Positions 32,926 to 42,962 of a stretch of DNA of 64,000 nt are shown here, piece by piece. The stretch is from Siphonodentalium dalli (Eukaryota; Mollusca; Scaphopoda; Gadilida; Siphonodentaliidae): contig CP136067.1 of NCBI GenBank assembly GCA_032622095.1, positions 122,981,030 through 123,045,029 of the forward strand, read 5' to 3'. The position numbers were made by a program, and so were the translations under genes. The notes under the pieces are model-generated. The model searched no databases and had not been told where the DNA came from. It saw only the letters and a list, made by a program, of their open reading frames with translations. Every line of letters begins with the position of its first letter. Position 1 is the stretch's first letter.

Positions 32926-35050
32926 AACGATATTCGTGGAAATTAACCCAGGAAAAAATGACTCTCGGATACTCGACTGCGTTTACAGACCAAATACCGC
33001 GCCAAAGGCCAACATTGATCAATTTTTTAAAACATTCGACGACATTCTAGAAAAAATTAAAACCACAAATCATATATATCAGGAAACTTTAATATTGACC
33101 TACTCAATTTCAACTCGCATACAAAAACGAATGATTTCATAAATAACATTTTCACAAGAGGATTCTAGCCAAGGATAACTAAACCTACTCGAATGACCGA
33201 TCATTCAGCAACTCTTATCGATAATATATATACCAATAACCTACAAGGCGAATGTAAATCTGGTATAATCACATGCGATGTATCCGATCACTTCGGCATA
33301 TTTTATTCAGAATCTAACCAAAAGAGACAAAACAGCACCAATAATAAATAACGAAACTACCACTAATCAAAGAAGTTTTAGTCCTGATAACATAATTAGA
33401 TTCAAAAATCTTTTTAAATCTTGTACCTTTGACTCCGTCACAGCTTGTAGAAGTGTCGACCAACCATATGAAATCTTCTTAGATATCTATATGAATGCAT
33501 ATGAACTAGCTTTCCCCATAAAAAGTCGACATATACCCGAAAAATTCATAAAACGCGAACCTTGGATGACATCTGGATTGATTAAGTCAAGTATTGTTAT
33601 AAGAATCAGCTATATTTACGCAAATTGAATAAATCAACGGAAACGAACGTATATAAATATTTGAGTTATCGTATACCCTATACAATAAACTAATCAGAAG
33701 GAGTAAAAATATATACCATACAAATATTCTAGAAGTAAATAAAAATAACTTAAAGAAAACATGGGAAATACTTAAGGGTGCATTGAAGATAACTGGAAGC
33801 ACAAATAATAACCCCAAGACCTTTACCGAAAACGGAATAGAACTTGAAAATTCCAAACTCATATCGGAAAAGTTCAATGACTTTTTCTCAAAAATTTGGC
33901 GGGAAACTAGCCAACACAACAAACATGAAAATGACTCTCATTTTACAGATTTTCTCTATAACCGCAAACCAGACGGCATCAATTTCAAAATAATTCCGAC
34001 CTCTATACAGGAGATCATCCTCACATGTTTCTCTATGACTGGGAAAGTATCACTAAACTTATCAAGGAAACAGTTTAGGAGATAGCCCCAGCATTAATGC
34101 ATATTTTTAACTTGTCCTTATAGAGCATGGAATAGCCCCTAACAAAATGAAAATTTCTAAAGTAGTCCCGAATCCCGATCCCAAAAAATACTACCACTCA
34201 TGAAATTTCCAACTACAGACCTATCAGCATTCTTCCAGCTATCTCTAAACTTCTCGAAAAAATAATGCATAAACGATCACTAGACTTCTTAAACGAACAA
34301 AACATACTCTTTAAACACCAATACGGCTTCCGCCCTAATCATTCAACCTTCCATCCTGTATTACACCTCCTCGATCAAGTTGTCTCAAATAATGACAAAA
34401 TGACAAGAGACTCCACTTTAGCTCTATTTCTCGACCTCTCAAAAGCATTTGACACGATAAATCACGATGTTTTACTTCAGAAACTAGATCACTGTGGCAT
34501 ACGAGGCACAGCATACTCATGGTTTCAGAGCTATCTGCAAAATAGACGGCAATATGTTGAACTCAATGGTGCCAAATCTAATTCAACGGAAGTGACGTGT
34601 GGAGTGCCCCAGGGTTAAATTCTGGGACCGATAATTTTCTTAATTTACGTTAACGATATGTCAAATTCGACAACCATGGGTATCTCATCATACGCGGACG
34701 ATACGACTCTACTAACTGGTTGATAAAATGGCATTCTTGTAGAAAGTTATGTGAATAATGAGTTACGCAACATATTTGCTTGGTGCTGCATGTAGCAATA
34801 AGTTAGTGATCAATACTAAAAAAAAGCAACTAGATGCTAATACACACAGAGAACAATGATGACAAATGGAACTTTATAAAGGTTTACTTAAATAATACGG
34901 AACTAAACAAGATAGCAAATCTTGAGCACGAATCCTCCACAAAATTCTTAGGAATCCATATAGATGAAAACTTGACTTTCATAAAACATGTGTCCTCTGT
35001 TTGTTCTAAAATGGTGAATGCCATATACCACATCAATAACGTTTAACACT
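32926..35050 (+). pseudogene. LINE endonuclease C-terminal half and reverse transcriptase, multiply broken
   Basis: Pieces in several frames: IFVEINPGKNDSRILDCVYR, GNFNIDLLN (about 33,080), CDVSDHFGIF (about 33,270-33,305, the SDH catalytic site), then linker frames to 34,085. The RT core at 34,265-34,618 reads FKHQYGFRPNHSTFHPVL, LALFLDLSKAFDTINHDVLL, GIRGTAYSWFQSYLQNRRQY and CGVPQG, a stop, then ILGPIIFLIYVNDM and SSYADDTTLL. The YADD box is intact. 34,834-35,046 carries the thumb-like KFLGIHIDENLTFIKHV. Many stops and shifts: a dead copy, older than the LINE at 13.9 kb. Confidence 0.85.
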
Positions 35051-35943
35051 TCTTTCCTGGTAGCGCACTTGAAACATTATATTATGCTCTAATACAAAGC
35101 CATCTTGTCTACGGTGTTCAAATATGGAGACACGTCCCTGCTGTCAAAAATATTTCATGCTTCAAAAACGCGCGATACGAGTTTTATAGAAGCCACACAG
35201 AACCTCTTTTAAAAAAAGAAAATATACTCAAAATCTACGACATCCACAAAGTCCAAGCGGCTGTTTTCATGCATGATTGGTATTATATGCGCTTAATATA
35301 ATCATTCGCCGACATGTTTACCAAACGCAAAACCGGACCAGACACCCGGCAAATTAAAGCACCCACTATTTTTAAAAACACCAAGAACATCTTGGGCCCA
35401 ACAACTACCATTCCATTCTTATCCAACTATATGGAACAACTTAGATAACGAATTTACATCATACCAAACCAGGCACACATTCAAATGGCGTTTACCTGCC
35501 GATTACATTACAATATGCTGCAACAATTAAATGCAACAATCAAAGATGTCCCGACTGTGTGGTGGCTCGGTCAATAGAGTGACCTCCCCTATATCGCAAT
35601 CCACAACCTCACTCAGCACATTCCTACTCGACTTTCAAGGAACATCCCACTGACAAGAAATAGACAAACCATCGAGTAACCCATAAGCAATTTATCTATA
35701 CGTATACCCTCCATGCATATAATCCATTTAAATGCAATCATTATGTGATCCATAATTATATAGCCGTGCATTGTACAAGAAATCTTGACCGCCTATCGTA
35801 ACATCTATTAATCTTTAAGGGGTTAGCAGTAAGACAGTCTAGCCTGACTATGCCACCCCCTCGAATATACAATACAATATTTGTAAAATGTACTATGCAT
35901 TAATATGTGTATATTGAAACAAAATATCCTATCCTATCCTATT

Positions 35944-37020
35944 TATGTGACGCGTCTCTGGTTAATTGCTCTGACTGGCTATCTCATCCTTTGCCCGACG
36001 CCGTGGTGGAGCTATGACACCCTGCAAAAATGCGTGGAGTGCATCAGGTAGTAACTGAATCGACACAGATAAAGAGTCTGGTTTTGGGTACACATCACAA
36101 TCGTATATGGTTGACGGAATATCATCGCGAACAATAGCAGCCGCTTTCTTGACAATACGCATGCGTTCATCAGTTGCAGTGGAACATTTGCTCGTGTACC
36201 AGGAATCGTACAGTATTCTGTCCGAGGACTCCCTGAATGTGACCACATTTTTAAGGGATCTCAAGTTTGTGATAGAGATTCTGTTCCCAAAATGCTCCAT
36301 TAACTTTACCTTCAGATATATTATGGTGTAACCGACTTCATCGCCCAAATATGTTTCAAAGGCTTCTGCTAATTCACCCAGAGAAAACTGGCAATCATTG
36401 CTATTCTCCATGAAAGTGCACAACTCATTGAATGCGAGTGTTTTCTTGTTTGTCACCGGCCTACCCCGTGAGTGAGTCTCGTGTGTTTCTCTGGCGAAAT
36501 TCTGATGGCAATCATGGTGGTAACCCCCTTCTTCTGCAACTAAATCAATTGCATGCTCAATACGAGTCAGCACTATTTCACCCCACTCGTCGTTGCGTTT
36601 TCGACACCATACTCTGATGCTATCAATGGAAGACAATGTCACGACCTCGTGCACTTGTCTTCTCCTTTCTGAAGGTAGGTTCAGTTGTTTGTCGACTTCC
36701 TGTCCACATAGTAAACAGTGGATCTTAAAATCGAATGCAGGCTGGTCAGAGCTTAGTTTTAACAGTTTACACGGATTCATATAAATCATTCCGGCATCAC
36801 TACTAGCTCTTTTCATGCTCGTTATGGTGCTTGGCCGAGTATAATTTTTGTAACAATATGGGTGTATTTTGGAACCATCAACTGGTTCATCTGACTCCAT
36901 AAACAGATTATCGCAAAGCTTCATGCTTGCAGATATCAACGCTTGTACACATCGGCTGCCAAGTGTCACTATTTGTGTAGGGTTCTGTAGTTCCCCCTGA
37001 CATTTGCAGCATTTATCTAT
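35944..37020 (-). pseudogene. N-terminal part of the PIN-type element protein (two Cys/His motifs)
   Basis: The longest intact piece of the family here, 335 codons (36,969-35,962) plus an in-frame extension upstream to about 37,020. It starts DKCCKCQGELQNPTQIV with a first CxxC, followed by HPYCYKNYTRP (HxxC). A second set follows: HCLLCGQEVDKQLNLPSE and HHDCHQNF. The rest is helical, ending in LLPDALHAFLQGVI and a basic tail before the stop at 35,960. The paired CxxC ... HxxC sets look like zinc-binding domains. Upstream of CKCQ the frame closes; ACAAACAG there could be a splice acceptor, so an earlier exon is possible. The LINE insertion begins just past the stop. Confidence 0.75.
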
Positions 37021-38010
37021 ATCTGTTTGTCAAAAGAAAGGAGTGCTTTGCTTTATTTCCTGACGCAAAGACTTGATGACCAAAACTGAGGCAATAAATA
37101 TCTCAAAACCTATTCAAAATTGTTCAGTATATCAGTATTTAATTCGTGTGAACGTATCAGAACTAAATGAGTCGTAGCATGAGTTGAATAGTAACACAAG
37201 AATACAAGAAAAACCGCCCCTGCTTCGTTGTCACCGTAAGGTATCAACAGGAGTCGATTATCGGCATATGAATATAAAAAACAAAAGCCAACATCAATTT
37301 AAATAAGCTTTCGCAAGAGAGTTGATCACAATTAGATAAATTATCGACAATATTCAATGAGAGCAGACAGCCAACTGATCAGATACGCGTGTTGTTAGAT
37401 TGGCAGCCGAATAACGAGCGTTATGCGAGTATGCTACCATTAACGGCTTCAATAAAGAGCGTTAATTAATTGCAGTTCATTTATGGGTATTGTGTTTATA
37501 TTAATGTTTATAACACCAGAAAAGCTCCATTACGAAGTTTCCAAAGACAGAACCCCAATTTCGATTAGAGAAAGTAGAATAGCAAAATGTGATTAGGTCG
37601 ATGAGAACCAGTTTAGGGGGTAGGATTATGTTTTTACAAGACTTGTATTGACCACTTAAGATATGCGTAGTCGCTAATGTCACATACTATTGTGAAGAAG
37701 TAATGTCTGTGCAGTTTCTAAAACATATTGCTCATGTCTGTGTTTTGAGATTCCCGAGAAATCCGACATCAAATACGACAGTTTGCCTGAAAAATCGTCA
37801 TATTTTGGGGTTATTATGATATGTCATCCAAAAGTGCGAAATTCATTCGAAGTTCCCCTTTAAACTATATAGTATCTGTGGTTGGAGAATTTTGTATTGA
37901 ACAATATTAAGTGTCAACTGTATATGTTTAGGCTGATAAATTGTCACAGCATCCAATTATTTCCATGATACTCACAACGATTTTTTTTATGGAAAAAAAT
38001 GGTTAAGTCC
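37021..38010. other. 5' flank of the PIN-type gene, no feature seen
   Basis: If the element is real, its promoter should lie here, between the gene start and the right TIR. Confidence 0.35.
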
Positions 38011-38110
38011 GAAAGCTCCTCGGATTTTAGGGGACTTTTCGTGACGCATCCGCGATGTTATGGCCTAAATAATATTTAAAAAATCAGCTTTCCCGGATTT
38101 ATTTCCTTAC

Positions 38111-38440
38111 TTTTCCCCTTTCCTGTTCCCGGACAACAACGTCCTCGTAGAATTTCAACATGCATAGTAGTTGCACAATGAGAAAGTGAAATTTCCTGTG
38201 TTTTTATTCTCGGATAAAAAATAATATTTTTAATACGCATATAGCATGTGCGTGTAAAATTAGAATATGTCTACCATGCATTAATATGTATATTATGTGT
38301 TGATTCATTGCAAAAAGAAGCCTTTCGGAGTTTGAGGAATGAGCAAATAGCCAAGTTCAATCCGGTATAACGAAATCCGAAATAAATACTATAATATTCG
38401 TTGTTTTAAGGCGCGAACTATCGTTCAATAATAATTCCAA
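38111..38440. other. Spacer, no feature seen
   Basis: AT-rich. Confidence 0.4.
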
Positions 38441-39082
38441 CAATGGCTGCGGACACACGTACAACAGTAGCTATGGCATAGTAGGTGTGACAATTTATTA
38501 TGGTGGAGTTTGGTGACAATTAGTAATCATACTTCTGTGGCATAGCTAGCCATGTAGCCCGCTGGTTTCCGCACAATGAGTTGACTGGACCAATGAACCA
38601 ATTGCGTTTCACCAAGGTTGATCTCTACTCATTACGTTTTCTACATTGTATTCTCTACGATATATATAATTGCACGATCGATCACCAATAATTGTGTTTG
38701 TCCGTGGCAGTCCCTCATTCACTCACATATCATGCATGTAGTACGTTTTATTGATATGATATTCCCCAATTGCATTTTTTATTTTGCGACGTTTAGTTTT
38801 ACGCATAATTCCGCTAACATTATCAGTCGAAACTGCTGAAGAAAATGCATTTGCGAGAAATTATCTAGAATAAACAAAGCGAACTATATACATATAAGGA
38901 CCAAAACAAGAAAAAGGCTGATTATAACGAACTTTGGGAGACTCAGTGTTCGAATATGCAGCGGGAGACATGGCTAGCTATGGCATATTAATTATGACGA
39001 CCAATGGTCACCATCCACCATATAACTTGTCACACCTACTATGCCATAGCTATATACTGTGGTACGTGTGTCCGCAGCCAAT
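38441..39082. repeat. MITE with ~100-bp inverted ends
   Basis: The left end CAATGGCTGCGGACACACGT ... GCTATGGCATAGTAGGTGTG is mirrored at the right end (CACACCTACTATGCCATAGC ... ACGTGTGTCCGCAGCCAATG). A second, partial copy in opposite orientation is at 48,953-49,402. Confidence 0.88.
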
Positions 39083-39230
39083 GACATGGATAAATATTAC
39101 GTAATACTTTGGATCTATATATATAATGAGTGTACATGCTTACATTGCGTCCCTGCATGCACATCAAATATTATGGGGAAGTTAGGGAACCAAATAGGCC
39201 TTATTTGGTTCTATATTTTTCCCCTATAGC

Positions 39231-39452
39231 GGAACCAATGAATTTCGTTCTTTATGGAACCAATGAATTTCGTTCTTTATGGAACCATTGAATTTCGTTC
39301 TTTATGGAACCAATGAATTTCGTTCTTTATGGAACCATTGAATTTCGTTCTTTATGGAACCATTGAATTTCGTTCTTTATGGAACCATTGAATTTCGTTC
39401 TTTATGGAACCATTGAATTTCGTTCTTTATGGAATCATTGAAATATATTCTT
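39231..39452. repeat. 25-bp minisatellite, about nine units
   Basis: GGAACCATTGAATTTCGTTC plus TTTAT repeats at 39,231, 39,256, 39,281 and so on to 39,431 with almost no divergence (CAATG/CATTG variants only). The last unit decays. Confidence 0.97.
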
Positions 39453-39936
39453 AAAGGCCCACTTAATTTTCGAGTCACCGATTTTTGTCGTAATGCCTTG
39501 ATATACTGTTTAATAACAATCTATGCCATAAAACATGATTAAAATACTGTAATTCATCACCATTTGGAATATCTGTGTCTCAGAAAGTGACCATCGAGTA
39601 ATAGAAAATAGCTGAAATCATAAAAACATTTCCCCCTTTGTGTCTCCCAGAATGCAACATAATTCAAACTTTAGTTTATTTTCAATGGAAGGCGAATAAC
39701 TCTGTATCTAAATATATAGAGTTATTCCCCTTCCATTGAAAATAATAGACTTTCTGTAGAAACTTGAGCACAGAACACACGTTGCTTTCTCAACAAAAAC
39801 ATATTCAGAGTTTACTATGTCTTATAAGTTGAAAATACAATGTATTGGAGCTTCCTATTTCAGGTGGTATATAATATGGCATATATTTTATATAATGTGA
39901 TCTGGGCCCCGGGGTTCGAAAATTAAGTGGGACTTA
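39453..39936. repeat. MITE with CCCACTTAATTTTCGA inverted ends
   Basis: The ends CCCACTTAATTTTCGAG (left) and TTCGAAAATTAAGTGGG (right) are inverse. An inner palindrome TTTTCAATGGAAGGCGAATA ... CCCCTTCCATTGAAAA lies at 39,677-39,750. Confidence 0.8.
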
Positions 39937-40091
39937 AGTGGATAGCACGTCATTGTGAAACCAACTTCAGAATAAATTAGTTCTACGTGCAGTCAGCCAA
40001 CTAATGGTTCTTTAAGAATATTAATTATTAACAGTATATATATTCGTATAATAATGTTGGGTGATTGTGAGAACATTGCTTATACTTCCAG

Positions 40092-40271
40092 CATGTCCTA
40101 CTGGTTATCGTGGTGAGACTGCCGGCGAACAAACCATTTGTTTCAAGGTTGTACAGGGAGGCTACACTTACTCCCAGGGACAGGCGGCATGTAGCGGAGA
40201 CGGTGGCCATTTACTGCGAGTGAATGCTATGACCACCTGGAACATAATGGCGGGTGTGCTTAATGAAGCTA
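40092..40271 (+). CDS. C-type-lectin-like domain exon (first half of a CTLD)
   Basis: ATACTTCCAG acceptor before 40,092 and GTGAGTA donor at 40,272 bound 180 nt. In the only open frame it reads CPTGYRGETAGEQTICFKVV, QGGYTYSQGQAACSGDGGHL, LRVNAMTTWNIMAGVLNEA. CPxGY, CFKVV, the TYSQGQAAC helix and DGGHLLRVN are the usual N-terminal half of a C-type lectin-like domain, an extracellular fold that often binds carbohydrate. Both ends are phase 1, the class used for shuffled extracellular domains. The C-terminal half (with WxG and the calcium site) is not found nearby, so the gene is either much larger than the visible stretch or this exon is an orphan. Confidence 0.65.
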
Positions 40272-40491
40272 GTGAGTATAAGTCCGGTCGCCAAACCCCC
40301 GAAATTCACGAATGCGTGTTTTGGCGTATAAAGTTTTTTTCTCTGCGGATTTTGTATATTCAGGTATCCGACATCAAGATTTTATCGGCTGGCCATCTGT
40401 CATCTTGAGCAATTTTTTTTATAGCGCCCTAAAAAGTATACCCCCCCCCCCATTTTTTTCCCCGACGTAAAACCACAGTTACTTGGAATTT
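40272..40491. other. Intronic spacer with C-run
   Basis: C11 at about 40,441. No other feature. Confidence 0.4.
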
Positions 40492-42958
40492 GTTGCAAAT
40501 TCACAGTGACTAATCTAGTAAAATGTATACAAATGTATATATTTTCATGAAGCTAAGACATAATTACACTATTTTTTGGGCCAAATTGAAACTCACCATC
40601 CAAGATGGCTACCAAAATGGCCGCCGGAAGTTGAAAATATGACATTTTTTCACAAATATCTTCTGGATCAGTTCATGCTGTTTGGAACTGGTTGAGTAAT
40701 ATGACTTTATTTTGTATTTTGTAACCATAAAATCACTCACTATTTATCCACACACCCATCCATGAAAACACCCATCATATAGAAAACACATGTACATCCC
40801 ACCCATGACCTTACAGTCACTCCATATATACATAATCAATACATAGATGACCATGTAGCTATATCCATACACCACATCAATGTCCATACAGGCACACCGG
40901 GTGCACCTGTATAGGATATACACAACCATACACCACACAGTCACTCCATGCATACCCATTCACCCCACACTTGACCATGACCTCTCCCTGTATACCTATA
41001 CATCTCACTATGGACAACACACTCATAACCATATAGTCACTCATGTATACATATTCACATCATTCATGACATACACTAACTCCATGTATACCTATTCACC
41101 TCACCTATGATCATAAAGTAACTCACTGGCTACCATCTTGGCATCCATCCTGTATCCACTTGATATTGGTTTATCACAATGGACCAGAAGAGCCACATAT
41201 TATGGTTCATCTCAGTTCCGTCTCAAAGTTCTGCCCATTTCCTTTCAATAATATGGTCAGAATCACAAAAGAGGTTCTCCGCAAAATTCCATACTTTAAA
41301 CTGAATTTGTCATGCCCCATACGGAACTGGGACAACCATAATAGAACATTTAGTTGTCAGTTAATTAACTAACACGTATAATAACCAAGTGAGTCACAAT
41401 TTGCTACCTTTTCGGATAACGCAGAGAATAATCTCATATATATTTTTGAAGACCTCTGTTTGTCTGTCTGTCTGTCTGTATGTCTGTCATTGATACAAAT
41501 CCACGATTCTGGACCGATCGGGACGAAACTTGGTACGTGTGTGTAGTTTGATCAGGCGGTCGTCGTTGTCGTATTGGTGAGCCCGTGCGGCGCCCGTGCA
41601 GCGCATGCGTAAACGAGATCTCGGAAACGGGTGGAGCTATCGACTTGAAATTTGCTATGTGAATGTATCTTGCCCCGGATACGAATTTTATCGGGTCGCC
41701 GAGCCCGTGCGACGCCAGCTTCGCGCATGCGCAGACGAGATCTCGGAAACTGGTGGAGCTATCGACTTGAAATTTGGTATGTGAATGTATCTTGCCCCGT
41801 ATACGAATTTTATCGGGTCTCCGAGCCCGTGCGACGCCAGCTTCGCGCATGCGCAGACGAGATCTCGGAACGGGTGGAGCTATCGACTTGAAATTTGCTA
41901 TGTGAATGTATCTTGCCCCGGATACGAATTTTATCGGGTCGCCGAGCCCGTGCGACGCAAGCTTCGCGCATGCGCAGACCAGATCTCGGAAACGGGTGGA
42001 GCTATCGACTTGAAATTTGGTTTTTGAATAGCCCGGACAACGTCGGGCTCATCGGCTAGTGTTATATATATATATAATGTTATAATGATATATGTTAAAA
42101 AAATAACTTATTACCAATTTGGTTGCCATTTTGGAAGCCATCTTGAGAAATTTGGTCTATAAACACCGTAGTGTGACACATTTAAGATAGACCAATACAA
42201 TAAATACCTTCAATCCAAAGATAGTTACATTTTACTAGAAAAAATTGTCCAAACCTGAAAAGTAAATTTTTGCCGATATTTATGACAAGTTTTTGAGAGA
42301 AAAGTCCAATATTTTTGGTGATGTCAGTGGTGACAACAGTAACAATAATCATGTTACAGCAGACATGTTAGTATTCAATGTATAGAAGGCATAATAGCCA
42401 ATTTTGTACATCAACCACTACTTGTAAGTGATTGCAGGACACCCTAGGGCAATATTTACAATTTTCCATATTTTGGCGGCCATTTTGGCAGCCATTTTGA
42501 GCCAAAGTAAGAATTTTGGTTCCAGTGAGTTGAAATATTCATAGGTAATGGTATGCCTCACTTAATTGCAACCTTCTGTTCATTTATTGTTGAAATATGA
42601 CTAGAATCCCAGTTGTGATTTTTTGTGAAATTTATACCGCGTTCTGTAAAATCGAATTTTTGAGGGATAACAAGCGGATAGGACCCCAATAATTGAATAT
42701 TTAATTGCTATAATGATCAGTTAATATACAAAATAAAGTCATATTAATCAACCAGTTCCAAACAGCATGAACTGATCTAGACTTTATTTGTGAAAAATTT
42801 TCCTATTTTCAACTTCCGGCGGCCATTTTGGTGGCCATCTTGGATGGTAAGTTTCAATTTTGGCCAAAAATAGTGTCATTATGTCTTAGCTTCATAAAAT
42901 TATATACATTTGTATACATTGTACTAGATTAGTCATGTGAATTTGCAACAAATTCCAA
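40492..42958. mobile_element. Foldback element with ~235-bp inverted arms
   Basis: The left arm 40,492-40,725 (TTGGAATTTGTTGCAAATTC ... AATATGACTTTATTTTGTAT) is mirrored at 42,720-42,958. Inside are a CA/TG-rich tandem stretch (40,740-41,110), a separate Helitron-like insertion (41,432-42,059) and AAGATGGC/GGCCATTTTGG stretches. Its right arm abuts the interrupted 3' part of the minus-strand array that starts at 42,963. Confidence 0.8.
41432..42059 (+). mobile_element. Helitron-like non-autonomous element, complete single copy
   Basis: Starts TCTCATATATATTTTTGAAG, has a (GTCT)n microsatellite, then ~117-bp tandem core units (GAGATCTCGGAAACGGGTGG, ATCTTGCCCCGGATACGAAT, GAGCCCGTGCGACGCCAGC). 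It ends with a hairpin AGCCCGGACAACGTCGGGCT then CATCGGCTAG. The base before it is A and the base after is T, the canonical A|T Helitron target. The many ORFs across it on both strands are core-repeat artefacts. Confidence 0.88.
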
Positions 42959-42962
42959 AATG

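Larger units (their letters stand above)
32700..35942 (+). mobile_element. CR1/L2-like LINE with inverted 5' end, inserted in the PIN-type gene
   Basis: The plus-strand body runs from about 32,920 to a (ATCCT)n tail at 35,924-35,942. The first ~210 bp (32,700-32,910) are inverted relative to the body. The insertion separates the N-terminal part (35,944-37,020) of the host element's gene from its remainder (below 32,700). Small tandem-microsatellite tails and no clear target duplication are usual for CR1/L2-type LINEs. Confidence 0.85.
28600..38110. mobile_element. Candidate DNA transposon with TIRs carrying a PIN-nuclease-type gene
   Basis: AATCCGGGAAAGCTGA (about 28,610) is mirrored at about 38,084-38,099. 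A second colinear block, AAAAGTCCCCTAGAATCCGAG (about 28,669), is mirrored near 38,038-38,059. The two blocks are ~60 and ~40 bp apart respectively, so arms are ~100 bp with an indel. The enclosed minus-strand gene (about 37,020 to 29,330) sits centrally between them. Without the nested LINE (~3.24 kb) the element would be about 6.3 kb. No clear target duplication was found, so the outer boundaries are approximate. Confidence 0.6.

Noticed and set aside
36012-36784. Other-frame ORFs over the PIN-type N-terminal region
   Set aside because: Shadows of the 335-codon minus-strand frame, which carries the Cys/His motifs.
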